64,000 nt of DNA, taken from the NCBI GenBank assembly GCA_963575745.1, contig CAUYUJ010006369.1, positions 408,445-472,444 of the forward strand, written 5' to 3'. The stretch is from Prorocentrum cordatum. Its lineage: Eukaryota; Sar; Dinophyceae; Prorocentrales; Prorocentraceae. Positions within the stretch are counted from its first letter, which is position 1, and each line of letters starts with the position of its first letter. The notes under the pieces are model-generated. The model searched no databases. It saw nothing but the letters and a program-made list of their open reading frames with translations, and was not told the DNA's origin. Below, piece after piece: positions 29,727-40,229 of this stretch. The translations under genes were made by a program, and so were the position numbers.

Positions 29727-29975
29727 GCACCCTTCCCTCCCGGGCCTGAATGGCGTCAGCTCCCCTCTCCCCCCCTCCTCCCTCCCAGGCCTGAATGGCG
29801 TCAGCCCCCCCCCCCCCCACCCCACGACAGGGCGGAGCCCCCCCCTCCTCCCTCCCAGGCCTGAATGGCGTCCCCCCCCCCCCCCCCCCTCCCCCGGGCC
29901 TGAAAGGAGTCAGCCTCCCCCCCCTCCTCCCTCCGGGCCTGGGTGGCGTCAGCGCCCCCCCCCCCGACAGAGCGA
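29727..29975 (+). repeat. GGCCTGAATGGCGTCAG minisatellite with C-runs
   Basis: Five copies of CCTCCCAGGCCTGAATGGCG(TCAG) separated by variable poly-C and CTCC runs. Confidence 0.9.
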
Positions 29976-30339
29976 AGTTTGGGCGGGCTCGGGCCCACGC
30001 TCTCGGAAACTCACACGCCAGATCGGCGGATGTTCTTTGTGTTTGAGTAGCTTCCGCAGTGGTTTAGAAACCTCCCGGGTCCCGTTTTCGCGCGTTTGCG
30101 GGTGTTCTTGGGCGTTGTTGGGTGCTTCTTGGGGCATTGAGCATTGCGGGGCCGCCGGGCCACCCCGGCAGCCTTGGTGGCCCTCCGGGGACGTCTGGGA
30201 AGCTTCGGAGGGCTCCAGTGCAGCGTCGGGCAGCTCAGGGGCCCTGGGGGGGGGGGGGGATGACGGTGTATGCGACAGAGTGCGTCATTCGGCCGGTCCG
30301 GTTTTGCTTCCGCCAGCTTCGGCCGACCTGCCGCTGGCC
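29976..30339. other. No gene recognised
   Basis: Contains a GTTTGCGGGTGTTCTTGGGC-type low-complexity block and a run of Gs (30248-30259). No gene is supported. Confidence 0.3.
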
Positions 30340-30444
30340 CGACGACGGCGGCAACGACGACGACGACGACGAACGACGACGACGACGAACGACGACGACG
30401 ACGAACGATGACAACGACGACGGCGACGACGACGACGACGGCGA

Positions 30445-30514
<70 letters not shown>

Positions 30515-30515
30515 C
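30340..30515. repeat. (GAC)n tract
   Basis: GAC trinucleotide repeat with GAAC and GGC interruptions. It would encode poly-Asp or poly-Thr on one strand and poly-Val on the other; not evidence for a gene. Confidence 0.95.
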
Positions 30516-31589
30516 CCGCTGGCGGGGCGCCCTCGTCCCGGTTGCGTTGTTTCAGCTTCTACGCACTTCCCTGCGGAGAGGCACTGCCGCCACCTTCGGC
30601 GCCAAGTCCAAACATGAGCAGCCTCAACATGAGCAGGGGATCGCTTGCATGAGCGCACGCGTCCTTCTGAGGGATGGGGGTGAAGAAAGGGTGACTAGCA
30701 GAGAGGAGGGCCCCCATGCGGGAAGCGCCGGTATGGGAGAAGGACGCTTGTGTAGTGGAGAGGGCGACAAGGACCGTGATATTGAAGTGGAGGAAAAAAT
30801 GCACTGTGCCAAATCTAGGGTCAAGGCGGGAGTTGCCCCCGAGTGAAAGTTCTCGAATTGCTGATGTGATGCGAGCGTCCAGCTTATTGTATTCATCTGC
30901 TTATGTAATGTGTAGGCGAGGCTCTTCAGCAAGACCGTGCAAAGTGTTTGTATTATTGCCCGAGTGTGGCAGGGTGGCAATGAACCGTCACTGTTACGCT
31001 CTGGAATGTAAGCACTTTTGCAGTGTGCATGCCTAGGAGCCTTCCGCTTGTGCACCTCACGTTCGCTTGCCCTGTCAGCTCTAATATTCCTGCTATGTTC
31101 GAGTGCGTAGTTCTGTTGCGTAATTATCTACAGTGTTCAGCATTGATCTCGTGCTGTTTGGTCTGGACTAATTACTGACTGCACAGCCGTAATGCACATA
31201 CATTTGGACACCTCATTCAACACTACGTTTTCGCAAATTTTCTACTCTGGTGCGATCTGTATTCAATGTGCTTCGATACTGCATTCTTGGCCTATGCTCT
31301 CCAAATCTAGTTGATGGGCTGACTTGTTTGTACGTCGGACTAGAAGTTTGTATTGTAAATTCGTCAGGGTTGCGAGAGCCTTTTTTTTTCCCGTATCCTA
31401 AGTATGGGGCCATTTTTTGTCTGACGCCTCCGAGCCACCCTCATTTCTCTTTCCTGCTTCCCGCCTCTTCCCTCTTCCATCTCATACTCAGACCCACTCA
31501 CAGTCAGACCTCCAATATTCATACCTATACGACCACCCTTCGGGTGATAAGGAGGTTGTGGGAGGCGGGGAGAGGGGGGGGAACCAACA
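30516..31589. other. Lower-GC region with no gene recognised
   Basis: 30850-31400 is AT-richer than most of the window. There are no frames with family support and no recognisable RNA gene. Confidence 0.35.
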
Positions 31590-32390
31590 TCTGACTCAAT
31601 CGATCTCACTATCGATCTCACTCAAAGGGACACCACGGAACACCACGGGACACTTTTCGATCTCACTATCGATCTCATTATCGATCTCACTTCACGGGAC
31701 ACCACGGGACACCTCGGGGCACCTCTCGATCTCATTATCGGTCTCATTTTCGATCTCACTATCGATCTCACTCAACGGGATACCATAGGACACCACGGGA
31801 CACCTCGGGACACCACATCGATGTCATTATCGATCTCATTATTGATTTTACTCAACGGGACATTACGGGACACTTAATGATTTCACAATCGATTTCTTTT
31901 TTTGGGACACCACGGGACACCTCGGGGCACCACATCGATCTTATTATCGATCTCACCATCGATCTCACTCAACGGGACACCACGGGACACCGCGGGACAC
32001 CGCGAGCCACCGCCGGACGGACGGACAGACGGGCAGGCGGGGGAGAATCATTTGTCGTGACTTCGCCCCAGCAACGGCGGACACCACGGGAGACCACAGG
32101 ACACCGCGGGACATTGCGAGCCACCGCCAGACGGACGGACGGACGGGCGGGGCGGGACACCACGGGACACCACGGGACACCGCGGGACACCGCGGGCCAC
32201 CGCCGGACGGGCGGGAGGGGGAGAATCATTTGTCTTGACTTCGCCCTTGCAACAGCGGGCTCATTCCTCTCGCGCGCCCACGCAGCTTCGCCTCGCCCGC
32301 ACGCACGACACGAGCGAAACGAAACGATTTCCCGGTTGGAGGTCTCCGTTCCACTGCGATCTCACCCCCCAACCTCCGACTCACTGACAC
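31590..32390 (-). repeat. Composite repeat B, inverted copy
   Basis: ATCGATCTCACT array (about 31597-31975) interspersed with GGGACACCACGGGACACC units, then GGACGGACGG blocks, then the conserved core (about 32245-32385). Reverse-complemented, the core matches 3847-3985 in order and orientation relative to the array, for example GCGAGGCGAAGCTGCGTGGG in both. The GGGACACC part is much longer than the matching GTCCCGTCGGT block at 4.0 kb. Confidence 0.75.
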
Positions 32391-32620
32391 ATACCCACAG
32401 GGTCAGACAGACTTAGGCTCGCTCACACTCAGGTCCACTTATATACACACGTCCTTTCTCATTCAGACTCATTCTTACTCACAGACTCACCCATACCAAG
32501 ACCATTTATACGCAGACTCGTTTACAGTCAGGCTCATTCAAGTTCAAACTCGCTCATAGTAAGACCCACTCATACTCAGACACCTCGCAACCAGACTCAT
32601 TCATACTTGGTCAAACTCAG
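32391..32620. repeat. ACTCATACTCAGAC minisatellite
   Basis: Degenerate 12-13 base units complementary to those at 1-236. Confidence 0.7.
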
Positions 32621-32960
32621 AACTTGCAGTGCCCATCGGGCATGGCACTCGAGCCACCCAAGTGGTTGCCGACCATGGGTGCTCCATGGGCCCGTTCGAG
32701 TTCAGATTGTGGGGATGTCTCAGACAAAGTGCCCGTTTTGGAAAGTAGAAGCGGTCCCCTCAGAGCTTTTCAGAGCCCCATCGTCGCCGAGACACAGCAG
32801 GCATGGCATTTGGGCCACTCGAGACGGTGTCGACCAGAGGTGTGCACGGGCCCGTGCGCGTCGAGATTGTGGAGACGTCTCAGGCGAAACGCCTGTCTTG
32901 GCCCTTGAGACGGGCTTGTTCGCACCTATATGGCGTGGGGGCCTCGAAGGCGTTCAAATT
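32621..32960 (-). repeat. Repeat with GTCTCAGGCGAAACGCCTG core
   Basis: Two tandem modules of about 160 bp (GGGCCCGTTCGAGTTCAGAT and GGGCCCGTGCGCGTCGAGAT, each followed by TGTGGxGAxGTCTCAG). The second ends in the palindromic AGGCGAAACGCCT core. Its reverse complement resembles the 590-735 region. Confidence 0.6.
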
Positions 32961-34370
32961 GCATGGTGATCTCATGAATGCCCAGACGTACTAACACCGC
33001 GGCCCACTCATGCCCAGACGCGCACATCCAGCTGCGCATACTCAGGCTCCTCTCAACTAGGCCCGTTCACATCCAGGCGCTCATGCGAAAGGTCACTCGT
33101 ACTCAGCCGCTTGTACTCAGACTCACTCACATTCTGATTTACCCATACCGAGACACTCAGAATTGCACGCGGCCGAAAATCGATGCACATATGGAGATCT
33201 CGGCATCGAATACATTGTTCTAGTTATGCTCAAGTAGCGTAGCTTCTTGACTGTGTCATAAGAATCTCAAAGCCTATAAGAGATCTTGCAGCAGCCCAGA
33301 GGCCTGGTGGGAGACACCGGGGTCGGCCGAAAGGCCAGGGAATCAACCCACCGTCTTCCGTTAAGCCTGATCTTGAGGCTCCCAGGTCGTCCAATATATC
33401 AGAAGATATCAGGTGGAATTGATGGCTTGAGGTCATTGACAGACCTTGGTTTGGTATTGCATCGATTGCATGCTGTCTTTAGACTAGCGACCAGCTTGTG
33501 TTCCTTGGGTCTGGGTCCATCCAGGGGTTCGTGAGGCTTCTTGTGAGCCTTGTTGGCGAGCTTACCGGACGGTCGGTCTGCGCGCGAGTGTGCCACACTC
33601 CTCCCTAGCCAACTAGCGCTAAACGGCATGGGGGAAGCGAGGCAAGGTCGCAAGGCCCACCAGGAAGTGAGGCAGAAGGAGGTAGGAGGGGGAGAGCAGG
33701 AGAGACGCGAATAGTCTGTTGCTATATGGCAGATTGTTCTGGCTCCTGGAGTGCGGGGGCCGACGCTCTGGGCTGGTTCAGGTCTCGCCGACAGAAGCAA
33801 GACAGCGGCTGTGTCGCTCCTATCGGTCTCGTCCAGCCCAGCGTGCCGAATGAGTGGGTCTAATGAGACGGTCTAGACACTGGGGTATCACATGGCGTCC
33901 GGTCAGTCCACCACTCTGGAGGCACCAGGTCACGAGACACACTTGAACTAGACCAACACGCTCGTATGGCGAGCTCTCAGAGCAAGGGGTAGAGCGCGGG
34001 CGGGCAAAGGAAGCCTGGCAGACGAGCCACGTACCACTGTCGGCATCACACCCGCAAACCATAGGTGAACGTTGTTCATGTGAAGCTGCATGAACCCCGA
34101 CTGGCATCGTTCATTCGACGAGTATCGAAGGCGCCCAGACTGAAGTTGACAAAACCCTGGAAATCCACAATTCATTGGCTGCCACGAGCGCTTCTTGCGT
34201 GTGGGTGTGACGTGTGGCCGGCCGGCACCGGACGTCCCTGCTTGTGGACGCGGAGGGCTTTCGCTGACATAGCAGGGCACGGTGGCCATTATTTTCATTG
34301 CGATGATTGGTTCCAACATCGACACTATCCGTACGATTATCGTCCGTGTTAGTGTTCTTAATGTTCATCA
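32961..34370. other. No confident gene
   Basis: 32978-33190 continues degenerate CACTCATxxTCAGAC-like repeats. 33399-33800 has a Lys-rich minus-strand frame with a CNRCNTK motif, but no start, domain or splice context. The remainder is unassigned. Confidence 0.3.
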
Positions 34371-34796
34371 TACTACATTATTGTTTTGACTCGTATTACC
34401 ACATGGTTGATTCTTATGTAATTGAATATGTTTGGTATCCGCATGCTTGGTAGAGCCCTTCGTCATACTATGACTCCGATTCGTACGCATACGCTTGTTG
34501 TTTGTGACTAGTCATTGTGTTGCAATGTTATTTTACGTAGTTTGTATACGAGTAGTATGTACATTCGGCTTATTGCCATTGGAATCCGTACTCGTACCTC
34601 TTAACGTTCGTAGTATTGTTCTTATGTGTCGTCGTCCCCTTTCCCCCCTCTCGAGATGAAGTGCCACATCACGGCTGGCGAGCCGAGGTGCATGCAGGTG
34701 GCGCCTTTCTCTGCAGCGCGTTGTGATAGGCGGCTCTAAAGGAGACCCTGCGAGCGGGTGCCGCGCGCGCAGTCAAAGGCCGAGCGAGCAGCAGTT
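34371..34796. other. AT-rich island, no gene
   Basis: 34371-34625 is clearly AT-richer than anything nearby and has no open frame of interest. This compositional break may mark inserted DNA. Confidence 0.4.
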
Positions 34797-34850
34797 CGTC
34801 GTCGTCGTCGTCGCCCTCGTCGACGACGACGATGACGACGAGGATGTCTT
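34797..34850. repeat. (GTC)n/(GAC)n inverted trinucleotide repeat
   Basis: GTCGTCGTCGTCGTCGTCG changes to GACGACGACGATGACGACG around CTCGTCGACGAC, so the run folds on itself. Confidence 0.8.
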
Positions 34851-35334
34851 CGCAGGAAGGCTGTGATCCGGGTGGCTTCGGTGGGAGGCCCCTTGTGCAT
34901 CTACCAGTCTTGTCATCCCCTCTCCCCCGTCACCTGGTGGGGGTGAGGGAGAAGGACTGTCCCAGGGTGCCACCGAAGGTCCCCCGCACCCCCGCGTGCC
35001 CGCCTGTTCTTCTGTTTGGCTAGAGGGAGGAAGCGATTAGGGGGAGGAGGGAGAAGATGAGGAGACGGAGAACGAGGGTGGGAGAAAGCAGGGGGAGTGG
35101 GAGTAATGCACGCGTCGACGCCAGTGTTGGGGCCCTTCGCTGATGCCTCCTGCACGCACTCCTGCCCTGGTGCGTCCAGTTCGGGTCGTCTCGGTAGCGG
35201 CCGCACGTGCTCGGTGGCTCACACAAATGGGTGGGTCGATGGAGGCGGTTGTTTCTCGGAAGGGGTCTGAGGCTTCCAAGAAGGCTTCGGAGAAGGCAGG
35301 AGAGCCTCAAGACGCCCCCTGCTTTCTTAGACTT
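34851..35334. other. No gene recognised
   Basis: GC-rich sequence with no domain or repeat family identified. Confidence 0.3.
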
Positions 35335-35463
35335 GGCATCGCTCGGACGTGCGCACTGTTTCCGCGGCGAGGGCCACCGCGGAGCATCTTGGATCATCTT
35401 TGCGAGAGAAACATGCGCACGAAACCGAGAAAATGCACGGGGAAGGGACGTCCCAACAATGGC
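35335..35463. mobile_element. Fold-back element, family F2, copy b
   Basis: 129 bp from GGCATCGCTCGGACGT to GACGTCCCAACAATGGC. The pairing extends outward on both sides (TTAGACTT at the left; GAGTAGAAG, complementary in type, at the right). Confidence 0.75.
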
Positions 35464-35659
35464 GAGTAGAAGGCCGCCCACTCGCCCCCCTCCAACCCCC
35501 TCGAAGCCGACAAAATGCACGGGGAAGGGATGTCCGAGCAATGGCAAGTTAGAAAGCCGCCCACTCGCCCTCCCCAACCCGCCTGTGCGCGCGGCCACGT
35601 GGAGACGCGCCCCGCCCCCTATTCCGCCTCTCTTTTCTCCGCCTCTTCCCCCCCTCCTG
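35464..35659 (+). repeat. Duplicated F2 right end and flank
   Basis: The segment AAATGCACGGGGAAGGGA, followed by the F2 right terminus and the downstream flank GAAxGCCGCCCACTCGCCC, occurs at 35431-35488 and again at 35513-35571. The second F2 terminus (ATGTCCGAGCAATGGC) has no left partner, so it arose by local tandem duplication. Confidence 0.65.
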
Positions 35660-35774
35660 GGCATCGCTCGGACGTGTGCATTTTTTCCGGCGAGAAGCAT
35701 CTTGGCTCATCTTGCGAAACAAAAGAGCGCACGAGACCGACAAATGCATGGGGGATGGACGTCCGGGCGATGGC
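35660..35774. mobile_element. Fold-back element, family F2, copy c
   Basis: 115 bp. GGCATCGCTCGGACGT at the left and ACGTCCGGGCGATGGC at the right, with a shortened interior. Confidence 0.75.
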
Positions 35775-37529
35775 AGGTCTTCCCACCTTGTCGTTCGGGT
35801 TCGGCGTCCTGGATTTGTCATGCAGAGCGCAGGGCGCAGAAGCACCCGGTGCGCAGCGATCAGGAAAGTCTCTTCGGCGCGGCTGGCAGGGCCGACCTAC
35901 AGGGGGCACATCTTTGCTGGAATAGCGTCCAGGGGGCTGCTGTGCGACTCGGGGGACGCTCCGCGGGGGTTGTGGGCTGGGGGGGGGGAGTCGGGGCCAT
36001 TGGGACTTCGAGACGCGCGCCTGGGGTCGAGCTCGCCTCCCGGCCCCCCCCTCCCCCAGCTCTGCCCAGGGCGATGTCGTCCGCTGGGAACGCGTGCGGT
36101 GCGTGTTTGTGCAGCGCTCGATGCGCTGCATTAAGAGGTGCCTGTAGCTGGACTGCCAGCGACACCAAAACATCGCAGCCGGCACTGTTTGGGGCGCTCT
36201 GCGGCAGTAGCCTGAAGGCTATTACTCGTCACCTCTAACAGCGCATTCGTTTTGCTGTCCGCGTGGTGGCAGAGAGGGGCAGGTGATTGGCGTTGTCCAC
36301 ATCTACGTTCGGCAGACCTCATGATGTCGTATGTGTTGGAAACCATGGGAGCCATGCGGTCCAAGAAACCAGTTCGGAAATGAAGTGCGTGCGTGGCGCT
36401 CATCTTGGCGTGAAGTGCACCTGTCACGCTGGACATGTTTGACAGCGATATGCATATAGCTTGCGCAAGACATGCGTGAGATGTGTGAAATAAATTGCAC
36501 TGTTGGCTGTAACATGCTACCTCGCTATCGCATGCTCACACATACAATGCACCACCACTGTACGTATGTATCCCCATCTTGCTTTTAGGATGTTCATCTC
36601 TGAAGGTGGCATCCGTGCACGGCCTAATTACTTGGGCCTTGCGCCTATTTGGAATCCCAGACGGCCGATTACCTGGACGAAGTTTAGGAATTCATGACCT
36701 GCCATGCGCGAAAGAGTTGCACTCCCAGCAGACAGTATTCGTTGACTGGTGGCGCGTGTTTGAGAGGGCGCGGTAGTCTCTGGCTGCGCCTGTTTGACAC
36801 ATCGTGCCGGGGACCTTGTGCGCAGTGGGATGCGCACCCTCGTAATTGGCGGTCGTGAGAGCTGATGCCCCCTTTCTGATGGTTGACTGACTTGAAGTAC
36901 TGGGGTGGACTTCATGGGTGCCAAGACAGTGCGTTGAACACACGGTGCGTTGGGCAATGTGGGGATTCCAGATTGGGGATTTATGGGATCTGGGCCGCTT
37001 TCTGGCTCGAAAGTGGGGGGCTATTCCAGAAACGGTCTGGTGGCACATGGCCAGGTTTGGGCTTGTTTTGTCTTGCAAGCCATTGGACAGCATTTGATCA
37101 GGTGGTCTGGGCGCCACCACGAATGTTTTCGGATTCATGTGAGTTGGTGCCACGGGGGGACTCCTTGTGGACCAATGCGTCCTCCCTCGGCCAACCTTTG
37201 AAAGCCAGTGAGCATGTCCTGTTGCTACTCTTCCTATGCATGCTTCAGCGTACACGTACGTGTGCGACGCTGCCGCGCGCGCCGCGCCGCACTCGCCGAC
37301 AGGGCCTCCCACCGCCTTAGCTTCGCCGCGGAACCTCTTCTGCCGAGGGGGTTCGCGGAAGGGGGGGTATATTCTCTTCCGCTCTCACCAGGAGGAGGCA
37401 AGAGTAGGAACACCATGGCAAGGATCAGCGAGCGAGGGAAGAGGGAGGAGGGGAAGGAAGCTCGGATGGTTGAGAGTGACACGTCCGAGCTTACATGAGG
37501 AAGGGAAGCCCATCATCATGATATGAGAC
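35775..37529. other. No confident gene
   Basis: Mixed GC and moderately AT sequence. Frames such as 36883-37320 have no recognisable domain. No RNA gene is recognised. Confidence 0.3.
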
Positions 37530-37615
37530 AGGGACTGAGTGAGAGAGAAAGAGAGCAAGAGAGAGAGAGAGAGAGAGAACGGAGAGAGCGAGAGAGAGAG
37601 AAAGAGAAATATAGA
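37530..37615. repeat. (GA)n microsatellite
   Basis: GAGAGA runs with AA and CG interruptions. Confidence 0.9.
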
Positions 37616-38060
37616 GATAAAGACATACACACATACATACACACACGCACTTTTGGCGTTCGCGGCCTCGCGCGCGGCGATGAGATGAAGCAAGTCACGA
37701 TCGGCAGCCGAAGCACCAGAGCACAGGACGGGAGCCCGCGCCCACACGCACGCACACACACACACACCCGCGCATTCACGCTTAGTGGCACTGGCAAAAG
37801 CACACACGCGCACACACACACACATATTCACAAGCATACACACGACACGCACACACGCATATACACACTCACATCAACAAACATATACACACACCGCACA
37901 TACTGAAACGCACGCGCGCGCATATATTCAGACACGCGCGCACGTTGGTACTGCCACACACACATATATATATACATACAGGCGCTTACATCTACATGTA
38001 TACATACATGATACGGTGGTATTGACACGCAGACACGCGCGCGCATTCACACAAACACAC
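37616..38060. repeat. (CA)n-rich microsatellite region
   Basis: Successive CA, CACG, ACAT and TATA runs interrupted by about 100 bp of non-repeat sequence (37650-37745). Confidence 0.85.
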
Positions 38061-38198
38061 GGGAGGGGGGCGCAAGGGGCCTTTCGTGGGCCGTCCTGGG
38101 GCCGCATCGGGATTGTCTTGGATCCGTAGGGGACGGCATATTTGGGTCGGGTGGGACGAATGGGGGCTCTCCGGAGCGGCCTCGGTGCACCCGTAAAA

Positions 38199-38375
38199 TG
38201 TATCTTTGTTGGTTTCTACATGTATAGGCGAGGTATAGCCAAGGCGTCGGTGGATGCATGATGTGTGTTGGGACAGAGAAGTATCAGGATGGGTCAGAGG
38301 CTAGCCCGCAGCCTTCGGCCCAAGAGCCCGTCGAGAGGAAAAGGCTTTCTTCAGTATCCGACGTAGATTGCAACA
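38199..38375 (+). repeat. 5' LTR
   Basis: 177 bp, beginning TGTAT and ending TTGCAACA. Shared with the 3' LTR are GGTGGATGCATGATGTGTGT and GAGAGGAAAAGGCTTTCTTC. The first 25 bp are more diverged or rearranged than the rest. Short LTRs of this size are usual for copia-type elements. Confidence 0.9.
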
Positions 38376-38393
38376 TGGTAGCGGAGCGAGGTT
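38376..38393 (+). other. tRNA primer-binding site
   Basis: TGGTAGCGGAGCGAGGTT directly follows the LTR. It begins with TGG, complementary to a tRNA CCA end, and resembles initiator-methionine sites (TGGTAGCAGAGG in animals, TGGTATCAGAGC in plants). It predicts an initiator tRNA whose 5' strand starts AGCGGAG. Confidence 0.85.
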
Positions 38394-38433
38394 CCAGCTG
38401 ATCCACGGCAGCGGCAGCGGCAGACGCTAGCAG

Positions 38434-39541
38434 ATGGCCACAGTCGAACAGTTGGCCGCGGCGCTCCAAGAGCTCCGACGGCAAGTTGAGCAGGAGCGAG
38501 CTCAGAGGCTTGCGGCAGAGCAGGCAGCCCAGGGCGGTGGCAAAGCCAAGGGCCAAGGAGACGGTGCTGGACAGGAGCAACACATCGATCCAAGAGTGCT
38601 GAAGAAGTGTCCAGTGTTCAATGGCAAGGACGAGCAGTGGCAAGAGTGGTCCTTCATCTTCGATCTCTGTGCGGCATGGCGCAGTTGGAGGACGCATTCG
38701 ATTGGGCAATCAGAGAATACAAAGACGTGAAGTTCAGTGTGCTCAGCGAAGCGGAGCAGCAGAAGGCCGAGCAGCTCAACTATCTGTTGGTCAACACGGT
38801 GCGTGGCAAGGCCCTGGCACTAGTGCGAGGCTCAGAAAACAAAAGAAAAAAAAACGGAGTAGCGGCCTGGAAGAAGGTCAACAGCGAGTACCAGCCCGAC
38901 GTGGGAGGAAGGCACGCGGCGCTGTCGGTGGGAGTTCTGCAACCAGGATGGGGCCCCAGACGCGCTGGCCAGGAGTTCGCTAACGACCTTATGGAGCGGG
39001 AGACTCGCATCGGAGAGTACGAGATGGAGAGCGCCGAGGAGGTCAGCGACCAGTTGAGTATTGCAGTGCTGGCAAGTCATGCGCCAGAGCCGATCCGAGC
39101 GATGGTGACTGGCGACCGGACCAGCCAACGGCCAGTGCATAGAAGCGCAGAAGAGCATCAAGGAATACCTGCAGTTTGGGAGATCCTTCGATCGCGACGG
39201 CCGCGGAGTTGGATCCGAGCAAGGATCTAGACAGATCCCCACGGAGGTGGGCGCGGCCTGGAGTGGAGGAGACAAGAGCAAGGGCAAAGGCAATAACAGT
39301 TGTTTCATATGCGGACGACCTGGACATCAAGCGAGAGATTGCAGGCTGGCTAGAAGGAAAGGAGAAGGCGAGGACCAGAAAGGTCGACGTCGAGGTCATT
39401 GACCGTCGGGGCCCGCAACCAAGTTCGAGGGCGAGTGCAGGCACTGCCACGAGAAGGGTCACACATCGGCAGAATGCCAGTCCCGTCTTCGAAGAGGGCC
39501 ACCAGTGAAGAAGGCGAATTGCCCGGCCAAGGCGGTCGTCT
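38434..39541 (+). pseudogene. gag: copia gag (broken)
   Basis: Starts at ATG 38434 with a short coiled-coil (QLAAALQELRRQVEQERAQR), then a capsid-like region. The reading frame changes near 38660 and again near 39100. Two nucleic-acid-binding zinc knuckles follow in one frame at 39301-39342 (CFICGRPGHQARDC) and 39436-39477 (CRHCHEKGHTSAEC), both CX2CX4HX4C. A TGA at about 39400 lies between them and a TAA at 39541 ends this part. Gag would package the element RNA into particles; this copy cannot make an intact one. Confidence 0.88.
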
Positions 39542-40143
39542 AAGAGGTTCATGCCGAGAGCGACTCAGACGACGAGCGCGGCTGCCGCGAGTGCGAATCG
39601 GGCCACTACGGCGAGCGCGGCGACATGGAGGGCCAGTGCGAGACCGCGGATTACTACCACGAGAGCGCAGAGGACCAGGACGAGGAGCAGCGCGATGCCG
39701 ACGCGATCGCGGACGACAGCCCCATCAGGCCGATTTACTTCGAGCGCGTGGACGACGGTGGCCATGGCGGCGAGGAGCAGGAGGCTTGGATATTCCACGC
39801 GCGACAGGAAAATTACGAGCGAGGACCACATGAGTTTGTTCCGTTGGACAGCGCATGCGAGGAGCACGCCTGCCCGTGGGACTTCAGCGCAGATGGAGTT
39901 CACGCGGGACCTGGAGGTGCACGGTTTCGAGCTGCGAGCGGCGGACGCATCGCTTCAGGGAGAATGGTCACGGTAGAGCGCGCGATCCTGAACGGCCAAG
40001 GCGAGACAATCATCAATGCGAAGACCTCGCCTGTGCAGAGCGACGCGAAGGGGCCGTTGCTCAGCGTGGGCGAGTTGGTTTCGGATGGCATCGACGTGGT
40101 GTTTAGGAAGGGTAGCCCGTGGATCGAGGTCGACATGGATTGA
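39542..40143 (+). pseudogene. copia aspartic protease region (broken)
   Basis: The frame after gag holds an acidic linker and then LDSACEEHACP, with the Asp codon at 39847-39849. This fits the copia protease active-site pattern D-S-G/A followed by H and C. The rest of a small protease-like domain continues to SPWIEVDMD. Stops at 40141 (TGA) and again near 40186 break the polyprotein. The protease would cleave Gag-Pol. Confidence 0.75.
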
Positions 40144-40229
40144 GGGCGCAAGAGAGCCCCAGTCGACATCAAAGGCAAGACGTTCTGACTAAAGATCAAG
40201 AGGAGCATCTCTGACGACGAAGCCGACTG

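Noticed and set aside
1-33000. A single large inverted duplication linking 1-4.5 kb with 31.6-33 kb
   Set aside because: The shared modules are inverted, but their order and spacing do not agree with one event. Independent copies of dispersed families explain them better.
33399-33800. Lys-rich minus-strand frame with CNRCNTK
   Set aside because: A single CxxC with no partner cysteines or histidines, no start and no family match.
36400-36420. GCTCATCTTGGCGTGAAG as a leader relic
   Set aside because: Too many mismatches to the leader and no start codon context follows.
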